From the NCBI RefSeq assembly GCF_001540865.1, contig NC_033622.1:13770797-13834796 (forward strand): a stretch of DNA of 64,000 nt, written 5' to 3'. Below, piece by piece: positions 9,740 to 22,608 of the stretch. Position numbers and translations under genes: made by a program. The stretch is from Ananas comosus. Taxonomy: Eukaryota; Streptophyta; Magnoliopsida; Poales; Bromeliaceae. Numbering within the stretch: the first letter of the stretch is position 1; each line of letters starts with the position of its first letter. A model generated the notes under the pieces. The model was not told the origin of the DNA. It was given only the letters and a program-made list of their open reading frames with translations, and did not search any database.

Positions 9740-12250
9740 TTAATTAATTTTCTATATCTTAAATCCAAACTCTTATGTCTCTATGCTAACCCACCATCCT
9801 AAGGATGAAAAACTGTGTCCCTTAATGTGTTCAAAACAATTGCATAGAATTTGAGCCAGAAGAAAAAGAATTTTAGCTCTCTAGCTTCTACATGAACTAG
9901 TCATGAATATTAATATATATTTTATTTATCTAAGTTTGTAGACCCACTTAACACCAAAGGCAACAAACCATGTCGGTCCTTCATGAGCACTAGAGGAACA
10001 CCCTCAATTGTATACACATGTTCTTCAAAGAGAAAACAACCAAAAGAGGAACATTACAAAAGTTTATGCCCTAAACCTAATTTAAGTAATGCTCTAAACA
10101 AGTGTTAGGCCACTGGGGTACAATGGGAACATAATGGGACTTTAAATTAACCACTCCATGGAATTAGCAAGTACAAGTCAAGGCATTGGAGGGGTCCGGG
10201 TCCTTTAAACTTTTGCTTCAGGAGAACAATATTGAACTCATGATATATATTATAGTTCTCTTTACATGTATTAGCTTCATGTATAGCATCATTACATAGG
10301 TGAAGGGTAGGGTGCTCCCCACTTGTAGAAAGATGCCCTAATTTTTAGTATTTGGTGGTGGCCCCTTGGTCTGTTTTTTGATAATTAACCAGCCAGCCAG
10401 TCTGGCAGATAGTTTCTCTAATGCTACCTGCCATGAAGTATAAGACACAGGGCAGACTTGAACTTAATTTATGTGAGTTAAAGCTCTTGCTATTTTCTTC
10501 ACAAATGGAGTACTTCCTAAAATTTGGTCCGATCTGAATGCACCATCTGAGCTTCAAAAAGTTAAAAAATGGTACATACGAAGTTTTAATTTGTTATAGT
10601 AATTGTTCCCCAGGTCCTAATTTTTGTAAAATTCTACAGTTAATTATGCAGCCAATGTCAAAAGAAACTAAGGAAAATTGGGATTGGTGTAAGGTTGTGC
10701 AGTTTTGGTAACATTTTAAACTTCGAGCGGATGAGTATAATCAGACTAACGTTAAGGAGCTTCGGAATATTTCTTCACTTATTGAAAAAATCTCACTATT
10801 TAAATTTAGGAATAATATCTAATATACAGTTCAAAACTTCAGAAATGACTAATATATTTATGATTAACCAAAATGTTCTTAGAGTTTAGAAAGGTATTAT
10901 AGAAATATAAGAATAAATTTAAAAAATTTTGAGTGCAATGCTATATAAGTAGAAGTCTCTTTATGTTAGTGTTATATTCTAGGGTTTGTAGTTTGATTCA
11001 TGGACATGCATGGAGATCTTTTCGTGTAGCACGTGCAGTGGACTGTTTGGGTGGGCCCAGATCAGGTGGGCTCACTAAAAGTTGTCCAAAGTTTGCACCA
11101 CTATGTTCCTGCAATGTACAAAAGAGCTCGAGTCACCATGCTCTTATCTTTTCCAAACAACTTCACATCGCTGGTTAACTAAATTTAAATTATTAAAACA
11201 TATATAGCTGAATGGGAGGACACGTACACAATTATGTACCTAAAGTGTGGGGGAAAATGTACAAGCTTTTCTTAACCGAGAGGACACCAATGCTGTGTCC
11301 AGCGCCAAAACTCAGTGCTCTAAATTTTGATTGTGACACTCGGAAAGAGATCATGAGAATAAATTATTTTTTGTGCTCTTCCACCCAATGAGCATCCAGA
11401 ATTTTCTTATGCCAGGACACAGAATCAGGTCTTAATTAGCATGCCATTTATTAGCATCCTAATACAAGGAGCAACTGTACCCTGAGAATTAAGGGCTTAA
11501 TTATTTTGGTCTGCTGTAAAGTGTACTGTTGTTCGATAAAGTATTATCTGAATAATATAAGTAGGCAAGTATTCAATAACTTTTCATTTAAGATCTTTCT
11601 CAACAATAGCAGAAGAAAAATTAATTAACTCTAGATAAAATAGCAAAAGCTTAATTTTTTTTCATTACTTTGATTGTCGAATACTTCAAAGATGTATGCA
11701 CTGTTATAACGTGCTAGAAACAAAACCAAAAAATAAACTAAAGACTTCATGTTGTAGGATGCGCTACTGTTTGATTATTTTTTCTACAATTTTATTATTA
11801 ATAAGCACTAAATTAGAGTACGAGATTTAAAGTATCAAATTCTCATTCTAATTTTTCATTGCAGTGAAAATTTTATATATATATTTTTTTTCTTCGCCAA
11901 ATAGTTTTCTAGAGTAAAGTGGGTAACTGGTATTACAAACAGAAAAGTAAAAGTGGGGACTTATGTAAGTTCTAACCGACTAGAAAAGGGGCAGTCAAAA
12001 TAATTTCACCGTGCAGTAAATTAAAAGGACCTTTTTAGGAAAAGGCTGCCATCTAGCTGCCATATCTTTTTAAAATTTGTTTATATGCTGAGTGTCAAGT
12101 CGAGGTTACAAGTTTCAACTGGCGGAGGATCCCTTTTGTATTTTGTTTTAGAGAGTGATCGAAGAGAGGGAGAGAGAGATTGAGAGAGGTAGCTTATTAT
12201 TTATTTATTTATTTTAAATGAATTTAGTTGAAAAAGTGAAGTAGTTAGGT

Positions 12251-12294
12251 GGATTTGAATTTTGAATTTTGAATTTTGAATTTTGAATTTTGAA
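12251..12294. repeat. Seven-base tandem repeat (GAATTTT)n
   Basis: About six uninterrupted copies of TTTGAAT/GAATTTT. Confidence 0.85.
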
Positions 12295-12439
12295 TATTAA
12301 TCATCAAACTATTTATCGTTTGTACTATAAACAATCAATTTGAAAAGCCAAAAACTTGCACTGTAAAGTCAATTAGGTTTTCTTTCTGCTAATGCAACTA
12401 ATTTCAATTCTATAACAGAAGCTTCTAGAATATGAATTG

Positions 12440-12590
12440 GTGTTTACTCGTACACAATATAAAACATAGTTCGAATTCTAGTTGATTCATATTTCTAGCT
12501 AAGTTTATTTCTAAATGAAATAAACGAAGTGGGTACGTAGCGTGCTACCTATCTTTCAAAAAAAATAAAATAAAATAAAATAAAACATAT
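12440..12590 (+). repeat. LINE/SINE 3'-tail remnant
   Basis: GTTCGAATTCTAGTTGATTC, then AGCTAAGTTTATTTCTAAATG, the diagnostic GTAGCGTGCTACCTATC and an A-rich tail: the same block as at 7485-7641. Confidence 0.6.
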
Positions 12591-14021
12591 ATGTTTGTGC
12601 AGTATTCATTTTACAGTAACAAAAGAAAGGTGAGCTCTTCAAACTATGTTTGCAAATTTTCTATAACTTTAGAATATATATATCCAGGAAATTTTTGTGC
12701 ATTGTTGATCAGTCAAGTTATACAAAAGCCATGACATGTTGAAACAAATAGTGACAATCGATCTGAATATGTGAGATTGAGTAGTTGAGATTAATCTTCT
12801 GCCTTCTAATTAATAAACGGTGAATCGGTGGTATCTATCAGTGTGGATGCGTGAATGCCTCGCACGCTAACTAGGGTTTCAACAAATCCAGGCCCTAAAA
12901 AAATCATTAACAACAATTGCTCAAATCATATGCGAAGTGAGATCAAAAAATTGTGAAAGACGTAGGTCTCCTTATTTCCAGTTCAAATGCTTTCGAAGTT
13001 TATATTTGCTATCCATATATAACATGCATGGTAGATATATGTATATCGATGATGTATATATGTGGGCTACTGAGCGTAGGCTTTTGTCACTATATTTTTG
13101 CTTTTTAATTTTGACAAACAAAACCGTAAACCTAGACTTTGTAAACAATTTGGTTACAGCGAGAGAAACTAAAGTACATCATTCTATCCTCTATTAACTT
13201 AACAAACGAAAAAGAATAAGGAGGGTTAAATAAATATCAGACGTACTAGCTAGATGTACCTCGCTCTATACTCTGGCATGCATCAAGCCATGCATGTATA
13301 GATCTATAAACACCTAATAATGCATGTCATGCATGCATGGTTCCATTTGGATGAAATCTTAGTTGTTGCTTCATCTTGCAAATGTGCTTCATATTAATTT
13401 GTGCTTCTTATACATTTGTTTTGTATGGACAAGTATAGAGGTATGTATATATAGCTAAGTTTTATATATTTGTTTTAAAATATTTATAGAGATATATGTA
13501 GCTAGAGAGAGAGAGAATGTAGTGTTGCAAGTACCAATGCGTCACGTTAAGCAGGGATTTGTGGAAAATGGCCATCATGGTCTTATCATGTCGAGGAAAA
13601 TAAGGGGAAAAGATAGAGCATAACCAACCATTAGAGGAGCAAATTCGAACATTACCTGCATTTCTTATTCTAATGGTGGGCTATATGCATCTCACCAGCC
13701 CAACTCAGCCTCCACAAAGCAAAATCCACCACAAATTCCCCTCACATAGTTACGCATCTCGTGTCCAAATAATTACCTAAAAAGTTCCATCTAACACTTC
13801 CTAGCTATATATCAACAAAGGCTAGCTATGGGTTTTATTAGGAAAAGGAAAAAACAAAAAAAAAAAAAAGAAGGAGAGGAAAATAAAACATTTGATTACT
13901 AAACTCTATTCATATGCCATGCCCTTTATACGTACTAAAATATCCCTCACGTACTTGTTAGTGTGATTTAATATATAATAACAGTCCATTTGCAGCTGAA
14001 ACCACGGCATACATCCTCTAC

Positions 14022-14029
14022 TATATATA
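14022..14029 (+). promoter_or_regulatory. TATA box of the ERF gene
   Basis: TATATATA lies 35 bp upstream of the ERF start codon and would give a very short leader, CTCAGAAGCA immediately preceding the ATG. Confidence 0.6.
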
Positions 14030-14063
14030 GAGGAAAACCCTAATTGCTGCATCCTCAGAAGCA

Positions 14064-14498
14064 ATGGCTGAAGCTCCTCAAGTGATCGCGCACCGGACTC
14101 GAAGGCGCCGTTCTAGGGCATCGAGTGAGTACCTCGGAGTCCGTAGAAGGCCGTGGGGCCGATACGCAGCGGAGATCAGGAACCCTTACACCAAAGAGAG
14201 GCACTGGCTAGGGACCTTCGACACCGCTGAGGAGGCGGCAGTTGCCTACGATGTGACGGCGATATCCTTCAGCGGCCCTGCACGGGCGCGGACTAACTTC
14301 TACTACCCCTTCTTCGCTCCTCCCCCGCCCCCTCCTCCTCCGCCTCCCCCACCTCCGTCCCCTTCGTCCGTAGAGAGCGAAGACTATTTGTCGGAGATAA
14401 CTGCTACTGACGATGACGATTCGCTGACCATCGCCGCCATCCTGCAGAGTTTCCGCCATTCGACCAATCTTTCTTCTTCCTCATCTCTTCTCTACTGA
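14064..14498 (+). CDS. AP2/ERF transcription factor, LEP-like (144 aa)
   Basis: Intronless, 144 residues. A single AP2/ERF DNA-binding domain spans about residues 23-80: [37 protein letters not shown] and ARTNFYY. The GRYAAEIR...[17 protein letters not shown] signature is that of the LEAFY PETIOLE / ERF086-090 branch (ERF group VIII), nuclear regulators that bind GCC-box-like sites and act in organ growth. Ahead of the domain is a basic patch ([10 protein letters not shown]) that could serve as a nuclear signal. Behind it are a run of about 13 prolines and an acidic segment (TATDDDD). Oddities: YLGV replaces the usual YRGV, and [11 protein letters not shown] replaces the usual AYDRAARSMRG, so the domain end has diverged. 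Start chosen as the first ATG after the TATA box. Confidence 0.88.
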   Translation: MAEAPQVIAHRTRRRRSRASSEYLGVRRRPWGRYAAEIRNPYTKERHWLGTFDTAEEAAVAYDVTAISFSGPARARTNFYYPFFAPPPPPPPPPPPPPSPSSVESEDYLSEITATDDDDSLTIAAILQSFRHSTNLSSSSSLLY

Positions 14499-17400
14499 AG
14501 GAAAATTATGTATGTGGTATTTCTTTGGAAATCTACATATAGAGGGGCGAGGTAAGTAATTAATGTGATAGATGAGAGATGAGAGAGATATCGCTAGTAG
14601 TTACTGGGAGAGTTTAAAGGGATACGATGGTTAAGATGATAATTAACCATGACTACATATATAAGTGGGGATATATAATTACCTGAAATCTACATGTCAA
14701 GGATTTGTACATCTAGATCTATAGTTTGCATGCCTAATTATCCAAACGAGCATATATATTTCCAATAAAACTTAATCTTAATTTAGTTTCTGGCAAGCTT
14801 TTGCATCACAACCTTGATTTCAGGGTACATCTTGTCACAGCTGGTTTCACAGCTTGCTAGAACAATCAAATTGTAGGTTTTTACATAAATTTGTAGCAAC
14901 TTTGGAACATTTTTGGTTGGTTTTTAATGAAGGCAAACTATTAGCATGATATATGCCATGAGGTCAATAACTTACTAGAAGTTTTTAGAGTCAGTAGCAG
15001 TTCTACTTTTTAAAGATCACAATGGAACGAGGTGTCTTAGCTAGGGATTAGGTACTTAATTGTGGCAAGTGAGTATTCTGTGGGATACTATATATTGAAC
15101 TTCCAACAAATAACGCGATAAGGTACGCGCAAGATTTTATATTTCAAGCTTTTATAAAAGAGACGTATAAATACTTGATCAAAAACAAACTTTACATGAA
15201 AACCTTTTAAGTGTAGCGTTTCTTAATTAAATATATATACAATGATAGGAGTTCATGGCTGAAGAAATAAATACCGGTGGAAGATGAATTTGAGACACTG
15301 TAAAGATCTCAGTTGCAACTTAGGATTTTGATCTGTACGCATGCGCATAACGTACAATTTAATTGGGATGTTTACTCGTACTCAACGCATGACTAATACT
15401 CCTAACATGTTGAATTGGACATCGATCTCTAGATGTTCCACCACCAACTTCATATTCTGTTCTCACAACGTGCACACGATAACAACCTTATAGTACTATT
15501 TTAACACTACTTCATCAAATAGTGCTCACTATGCGTTACAGCTTAATTTGCGAACGGGGTGTTTGTTTGGTAACTCGAACTACACACCGTCAAAGTCGGT
15601 GAGTTTCGGCCGTACGGTGGAGCTCGACTTTGCGCTTGTCAAACGTGAAGTCGCAAGTTGTGCCACCTCTCGTGAGACAGATTCACGCCTGCGGGCCGTA
15701 TAGGTCCCACAGAAGTCGAGCTCCGCGATCCGGTCCAAACACCGGCGAACTCCGGTTACGTACGGGAACTCAACCACTCCAACTTCGACTTCGATCGATA
15801 CAAACGTGCTCTAAATCCTAAGCATAAGTGTCATTCGAGTAGAAAATGAGGCATGATAATATTCTCGTGGTAACTGTGATTGCACCTCACTACTAATGAT
15901 CAAAAACACACACTCAAAAAAAGAAAAGAAAAGAAAAAATGAAGCAGCTAGAGTTAAAAACATGAGGACAAAATGTGGGGCCCAAAGAACGGTGGCCCAA
16001 GCCCATTAATGCGGGACTCCTCAATTTCTATATACAGCAACCTAAGAAAGGTTGGGCTTGGAACAATAAAGCCTACAATAAATTGGAACGGTAAATTAAT
16101 TAGCCGAACAAAAGCTTATATATCCAGTATAGCCCTGTTACTTGGAAAATGGATACTTGGAAAATGGTCATCAATTTTATGATTTTACTTTGTAAACTAT
16201 GATTAAGATAAGAATCTTAAATTGTTAGTTAGTGACTAGGGTTAAAAGGGTTTATTTCTACAAAAAAACAATCAAATAATAATAAGTGACTTGTAAAGAG
16301 GTAACTATATTTGGACCATTGATTGTGTTGACACGACGCCGCTAGATTTTGAGCCGACTCGCCGTGAGAGCTCAAATACCCCGAACTCAGAATCAAACTC
16401 GGTCAAGTTTTCGAGTTTTTGAACATTGATTCGAATATATACGGTAGCTCAAATTATATATATATATATAGTAAAATGATAACAAAGTCAATTTTTGCTG
16501 ATGAACAAGACTAGCTTAGAAAATTGAATTAATTTGAAAAAATCTTAAATGCAACAGGGAGAATTTCCGTGGACTGTATATTCAAACGCAATATGACACA
16601 TCACTGTAATTAATTAACATGACCTCATCGCAAATAGAAGTCCACTAATTAAATATTGTCCTTTTCTCATTAATTAATTGTTGGAAGCTATAAGTACCGG
16701 TGCAGCAATGTTAAGGTCTTTGTTAGCACACCTTTGCGATGGCTTGATAGCAACTATTCCAGCATACACAAAGATTATTATAGCACACTCAAAATTAAGA
16801 TTACCATTTAGTTAAAAAAATTGTTGTTGTAAATATTCAAAATATAGAAGTTAGTTACAAAAAAATATAAAAAATGTCGACGAGTTGATCAAGCAAAGGC
16901 ACAAAAATTTCGCTTTCTTTAAGCAGATTCAAGTTTTCTTCAGTTGGCAAAATTTTTGAATTGATACAGCAGAATATTGACTTGTTCCCTACAACGGTTC
17001 CACCCTCATCGTGTGACTTCACCAGTTCTATACAAATTGATGAGCCCAAAGTTTTACCAAAAGAACACTTTCTTTAACTTCTTTCTCTCTCAAATAGAAT
17101 ATAGATTAGTGATATTGTAGTTTTCGTTGCATTATCAAAGAGTAGAGTAGCTCTCATTTTATAGAAAAATAAAAATAAGAAAGACAATGAATAGAAAAAT
17201 AAAAAAAAATTATTTCTATTTTACTTGTGAGATGTAGATTAATTATATTGTAGTTTTTATTGTATCATCAAAGAGAGTAGCTCTTATTTTATAGGCATTA
17301 TAAGCCTAGGAGTTACATAGTATTCAAAACCAAAAATTATATAACATTTAGTATAGCATATATTTACATGTTGTGAGTTATAGGATTAAAGAGAGGTAAG

Positions 17401-17558
17401 TGTATATACACGTTATATAAGAAGATTTAGATGTAGGCAAAATGAAGTAACTTACATTCCTCCATAAATACAAGAGTTATTAAATTTTTATATTTAATAA
17501 TAAAAATGTAACAACAAAACCCATTTAAACGGGACTCAACCTTTAATGATCTCCTCAC
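14499..17558. other. Intergenic region; possible diverged MITE at 15556-15815
   Basis: No gene seen. The patch 15556-15815 is more GC-rich than its surroundings, starts GGGGTGTTTGTTTGGTA and ends in TACAAACGTGCTCTAAATCC, loosely an inverted pair, which suggests a decayed MITE. The rest is AT-rich spacer. Confidence 0.4.
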
Positions 17559-17908
17559 TTCATTATCATTCAGCGAATTACAATTCTTTTTCCTTATTTA
17601 AGTGTAAAATTATCATAAAAATTTTGGTTAGATATAATTGTATCGAAACATTATGGGGCTGTTAATTTGGAAGCCTCCAAGTCGGAGAGCGAGGAGCTCG
17701 TGAATTCTGGATACTCGACTTTGCCTCCTGCACGTTCAAAGTTGATTCATTTTAAATAACAAATCAGCCTATTTTGTGATTTTGGTGTCGAAAAATATTG
17801 CTTTATAAATGCAACCTCAAACATCCAACCAAACAAACATAAATGAAGTTGCGATAACTAGTTCTAATTAATATAAGTGCGTCCAAGTCTAGTTGTTATT
17901 TTATTAAT

Positions 17909-17910
<2 letters not shown>

Positions 17911-17953
<43 letters not shown>
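17911..17953. repeat. (TA)n microsatellite followed by CA/CG dinucleotides
   Basis: An uninterrupted alternating TA run of about 40 bp, then ACACACACGCGCGCG. Confidence 0.9.
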
Positions 17954-17960
<7 letters not shown>

Positions 17961-18866
17961 CGCGCGATAATTTAGGCATCACATATATAGATTCTCCTAA
18001 AATATGTGACTCATAAACACTATCACGTACGGTATCACCTATTCCTCCTCAATCTCCGATTCCTTTAAAAGGTTGGTTATGGGAAAATTCATGCTAAGAA
18101 GGCAAAAAAGGATTTTAAACTATTTTTAAGCTCAACTATATATCGACCTAATATACATGAGCTTTGTACAAGTAAATTATTTTATTTAGTGGTTGGCTCA
18201 GCATTAGTGAATAAACACACCGGTAACATTTTGATAATCCCCCAATTAAGTATGGGAATCAACTCTATATAGGGGCGAAAAAGCTTGTAGTATTTGATTT
18301 AGCAGCTTTATTATTTTCAACCTTAAGAGATATATGGATCGATGCACACTTAAATTTTAAACTTGTACTTTAATTTTAGTACTGCTTTTTTCCATGCAAT
18401 CATCCTACAACTTTGTAATTAAAAAAAAAAAACCCAAAAAAAAAAGATTCATATTCAAAAAGAAAGCCTGATGGACCTCAGTGTCATTATTCATAGTGAA
18501 ACACCTCTGCAAAATCTCCATCACGGAAAAGAAAACGAAGGGGAAAAGAAGGTGAAAAAATTTAAAAACCCACGTGGCTACATCTTCAGAACTCGGTTCC
18601 CGAACTCCGAGAAGCTTTGGAGAAGTTCAAACATTGTATATAATAATACACACACACACACATACATATATGAGCCTTTAACACCTAATTACTCAAGCAG
18701 GATAAGCAAATTTACAAAGCATATATATACTTAGTCACATGATACACTACTAAAACAGGTATAATTGACACGAGAAAAAACTCTCTGATATCTGATTAGT
18801 TCTTTGCGTGAAAAGCTTATATATCTTTTTCTTTTATTTTTTTGCTTTTTCACTTTCCTTGGGAAA

Positions 18867-19273
18867 TTAGTGGTGGTGACCACCTGGTCCTTCGTCTGGA
18901 GGCGGCTTCGTAGGCCTTTTTGAGAGAGCTCGCTGAATGGTGGGAACATCTTCCTGCAATATGTAACAAAATTAATGCATCATGTATACACAGAAAAAAG
19001 AAGAAGAAAAGAAGCATAAATATATAACTAGCCATAAATTAAACAAAGAAGAAGAAGAAGAAGAAGAAGAAGAAGAAGAAGAAGAAGAAGAAGAATCTCT
19101 CTTACAGTAGGTTTGTGTCCGTTCTCTTCCTCCGGAGGAGGTGGAGTTGGTTCGTTGGGGTCATCAAAACAATCCCCCCAACCCAAGCAGCAAAAAGCTC
19201 TTAAAATATATCGTAGGAATGGATGAGGAACGGCTTCAGTGATGGAAGAGCATTTCACCATTCCCATGGCCAT
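18867..19273 (-). CDS. Plant elicitor peptide precursor (PROPEP-like), two exons, 84 aa
   Basis: Exon 1 is 19106-19273 (56 codons) and exon 2 is 18867-18953 (28 codons plus TAA). The intron 18954-19105 has GT...AG ends and phase 0. The protein starts MAMGMVKCSS, has an amphipathic basic/hydrophobic helix HPFLRYILRAFCCLGW (about residues 17-32), an acidic Pro-rich linker, and ends SKRPTKPPPDEGPGGHHH. There is no signal peptide. This architecture is that of PROPEPs: cytosolic precursors with a CLG-type N-terminal helix whose C-terminal ~23 residues are cut out by metacaspases on damage and bind the PEPR receptor kinases. The RP--PP---GG-HHH tail is close to the monocot Pep consensus as I remember it. 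The intron carries a (GAA)n repeat, and a (CT)n tract lies just upstream of the start. Family call is strong by architecture but unsearched. Confidence 0.72.
19048..19095. repeat. (GAA)n microsatellite in the PROPEP intron
   Basis: About 16 GAA units within the intron, close to the donor site. The second PROPEP copy lacks an equivalent tract. Confidence 0.9.
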
Positions 19274-19277
19274 TTGG

Positions 19278-19280
<3 letters not shown>

Positions 19281-19312
<32 letters not shown>
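19281..19312. repeat. (CT)n microsatellite just upstream of the PROPEP start
   Basis: Sixteen CT units beginning 8 bp outside the ATG on the gene's 5' side; GA-repeats in 5' leaders are common in plants. The second copy keeps a shortened version near 26731-26746. Confidence 0.9.
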
Positions 19313-19317
<5 letters not shown>

Positions 19318-19439
19318 CTCTCTCTCCTCTCTTTCCTCTTCTCTTAATTACTCTCTCTCTTACACACAAAAAAATCTATTTTGCTAGTGTACGTTCATAT
19401 ATGCCCACTGAGTTAATACATTTATTGGAACGGATCAGT

Positions 19440-19472
19440 GAGGCATGTGTTATTGACGTTTCTACCCCTATG
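19440..19472 (-). promoter_or_regulatory. Conserved upstream block with a W-box core, PROPEP copy 1
   Basis: GAGGCATGTGT, then ATTGAC (W-box core TTGAC at 19453-19457), then TTTCTACCCC are preserved in the same order at 26819-26851 upstream of the second copy. WRKY factors bind TTGAC cores in many defence genes, including PROPEPs. Conservation is seen; function is inferred. Confidence 0.45.
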
Positions 19473-19720
19473 TTTTCGCTTTATATTATTTTGTAGTTTC
19501 GGATACATTTAGTACTGGTAAATTCATTTATTGATGGCCAAATAGTTTTTAGTTGGTCGTATTACATTTCCTGGTCAACTTGTTTCCACGTGCTGTCACA
19601 CTATATATATTATCTACCTATTATCTAATCTGAATTAATAATAATTCTTTTTCCTCTTCGCTCTAAATTAAAAAAAAAATGAATTTCTTTCGTAACAATA
19701 ATACACAAAGGATGAATTAT

Positions 19721-19852
19721 AATGAAGGAGATTCTATAGTCTACATAATTATGCACGAAATTATAATAGACAATTGGATATTTTTTAATGAAGGAGATTT
19801 TATGGACTACATAATTATGCACGAAATTTATAATGGACAATTGGATATTTTT
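19721..19852. repeat. Local 66-bp tandem duplication
   Basis: Two adjacent copies beginning AATGAAGGAGATT (19721 and 19787) and sharing CTACATAATTATGCACGAAA and CAATTGGATATTTTT. The paired segment near 27087 has a single copy. Confidence 0.85.
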
Positions 19853-21844
19853 CGTCGTATCTTTTGCCATTTTTCAGTCGAAATGAAAAAATAAATCCAA
19901 CTAGCAAGAATTAATGATACTTAACATAAATATTGATCACATGCTAACATAGGTAATTAAACTATGTAAGTCACGTAGGCACGCGTCTCGAAGCTAATTT
20001 TGTACCAGAACCCTTATTATTCATTAATTCCCAATGTAGCTTCCCTACATAAAAACGATAGCAATCTATATTACTATAAATACATATAGAATATGTAGGA
20101 GTTATTGTTCCTCCAATTAGGATGCAACCAAGTTGGATCAAGGGGGTACAAGGGTCCATCACCTTCCAATCTGTTTTCTTGTCGGATCAGAGAGAATTGA
20201 TTTTCAGCTCTATATTTCTTAATCGATCGAGAGACGAATTCAAAATGAATTGATTTTTTTCTTTTTATTTTTGGCTCCCACTTATGTATTGCTCCATTTG
20301 AAAAGTATTATGGCGGAAGCTCAATCAAACCGGATCCATTTACATCCCTACCTCCAATAATTACTGGTTAGCTTGTTACTTTGTATATACACCAAGCTAT
20401 TTTTGAATAGGAGCCAGTAAACTTTGGAAATTAAGAGGTAATTTAGAAAACAGAAAAAGTCCGAGGGGTGTGATGGTAAAAGCCACTTAGCGAGTAAATA
20501 ACCATGACCGGGGAGCTCACCTACTCTCCTTCGAGGCCGCTCGAGACAAACACTGCAAACGCCTCTGCACCGACTCCTACTACATTAAACAACCAACACC
20601 ACGTCACCACTGAGATTTCCAGGTCCATATATACGAAATCCCCTGGGAATAAAATTCTATGCTGATCAGTTTGTTTCGATATTTAAGAAAATTATTCAAT
20701 TTACTTTAATTGAGAGAGCCGTTGGATTCAAAATTTATAATATTTCTAAAATATTTTATATTTTTGTATTTGGAATGTCGAATTTGTCATTAACTTATCA
20801 AGCTATAATGATTCCACAATATTTTTAATAGAGAATATATAGTATAATATATATTCTCGAAATATTACAAATCGTGAGCCAAACAGATCCTAAATATTTT
20901 ATCAACTTTAGAAAATTAATTCAAGCGGATTGTTAGGTACTACTCTACGTAACCATCTAATTATACTTCTCGCCTGTTGATTATTATATCAACTTTAAAT
21001 AAGAAAATGGCTACTAAGATCTGTTCGCTGGTAATATTTTGTTTACATATGATTAAGTCTAAACCCACGTGGTTGTCTGGTCAAACGTCCAAGTCAAGCT
21101 TTGGAGGTTTACGAAGTTTCGTGGTCTCAAGTAATTAAGTATCTTAATCAAGGCACACATCATGCGAACTCCTAGCGAGACTGCATAAAAATGGTTTGAT
21201 TTGTACCACTAATTGAATGCCTCACAAATTTACTCTAGTACTTATTTATATATTAAGCAATATACCTGTTCACATGCACTCCAGAATAAAGTGTACATCT
21301 GACACCTCTTCATTCAAGAGCCAAAAATTGACCTTTGCTTTACATATTTTTTTTCATAAATATTTAAAATTTAAAGGGCCATTAGAATTCCTAATATTTT
21401 TTCTATTTATTTATAGTTTCGTGTGACATTCATAAGTGGATTTTTTTTTAAAAAAAAATATCCTGGGTCCAGGGTACGTAAGGGTTTTTTTTTTGAGAGA
21501 TTACGTAAGGGTTTGCAATAATATTAAAAAACGATTTACTCGGTCTTTTAAACTGACTAAGAACGCACGCTCAATACATAATGCTACCTGGTCAAGACCC
21601 AGCCAATTAAAACCATTTAGCAGTTTCACATTGACTAGGTCACATCGTAGTGGTTTTAGTTTAAATACTTCCCTAATAAGATTAAATATTGAGTCAAATG
21701 TAACCAAACTGCAAATTGATTAATAAAGAAATTAAACACAATCAAACACAATATTGGTATAGCCGTATAGATCCAGTTACTTCATTTTTTACATCCTTAG
21801 AAATGAAAAACTGAATATATTATATTATATTTATGGTAGGTAAA

Positions 21845-21950
21845 GTTTTTTTTGAGAATAGGTAGCACGCTACCTGCTTCATTCATTGAATAAATGAATT
21901 AGGCTACAAAGATGAGACAACCAAAATCTCGAAAAAAAAAAAAAAAAAAA
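21845..21950 (-). repeat. LINE/SINE 3'-tail remnant, reversed
   Basis: A poly-T run then GAGAATAGGTAGCACGCTAC and CTGCTTCATTCATTGAATAA, the inverted form of the tail block found elsewhere. Confidence 0.6.
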
Positions 21951-22234
21951 GATGTCATAGAGCGTCTTTTCAAGAATCAATCAAAAGCTTGAGTCTTCGC
22001 ACCGCTAAAATAGGGTCAAACTGAATATCACGAAAAATAAGATTATTTCTAGCCATCCAAATGGTCCATCAACGTGCAGCTAATTCAGATAGACCGTTTC
22101 TTCTACTATGGTAGGTAAAGTTCGATGGAATATTTTACGCACCTCGTTGGGCACTGTGTGCTATAAGTTATTATAAGTAAAATATTTGACGTACAACCCC
22201 CCCCCTGAATCTATGTCGAAGTCAAATTAGTACA

Positions 22235-22608
22235 TCTTTTTAAGGGAAAACTTCAAAAACCCCCCCTGTGGTTTCGTGCATTCTCACTTTGCTATCCTGT
22301 GGTTTAAAACGTATCAATTTGCCCCCCTGTGGTTTCGTTTTTATCTTTTTGTTATCAATTTTATTATTATTTTTTTTAAAATCAGTGACAAAGTTAAAAT
22401 TAAAGGATACTAAAGTGACTATTCGATAAATATATATGGTTATCTGAAGTTTTTTGTATATAATTTAACGAAATATTAACGAAAAAGCTTCCGAAAAGAT
22501 AAAAATGAAACCACACGGGGGTAAATTGATACGTTTTAAACCACAGGGTAGCAAAGTGAGAATGCACGAAATCACAGGGGGGGTTTTTGAAGTTTTTCCT
22601 CTTTTTAA
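22235..22608. mobile_element. MULE-type MITE, long TIRs, 9-bp target duplication
   Basis: The element 22244-22599 has inverted ends of about 95 bp containing ACTTCAAAAACCCCCCCTGT, GTGCATTCTCACTTTGCTA and TTTAAAACGTATCAATTTG. It is flanked by the perfect 9-bp repeat TCTTTTTAA (22235-22243 and 22600-22608). The central loop is AT-rich and has no gene. It lies within segmental copy 1 and is absent from copy 2, so it inserted after the duplication. Confidence 0.9.

Larger units (their letters stand above)
9743..14021. other. Intergenic region upstream of the ERF gene
   Basis: No gene supported. It contains a 7-bp tandem repeat (12251-12294), a LINE tail (12440-12590), and a GA-rich patch (12160-12190). 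Several TGCATG-rich stretches near 13270-13345 lie in the distal ERF promoter. Confidence 0.5.

Noticed and set aside
12471..12500. GTTCGAATTC resembling a tRNA T-loop
   Set aside because: It is part of the dispersed LINE/SINE tail; no cloverleaf can be drawn around it.
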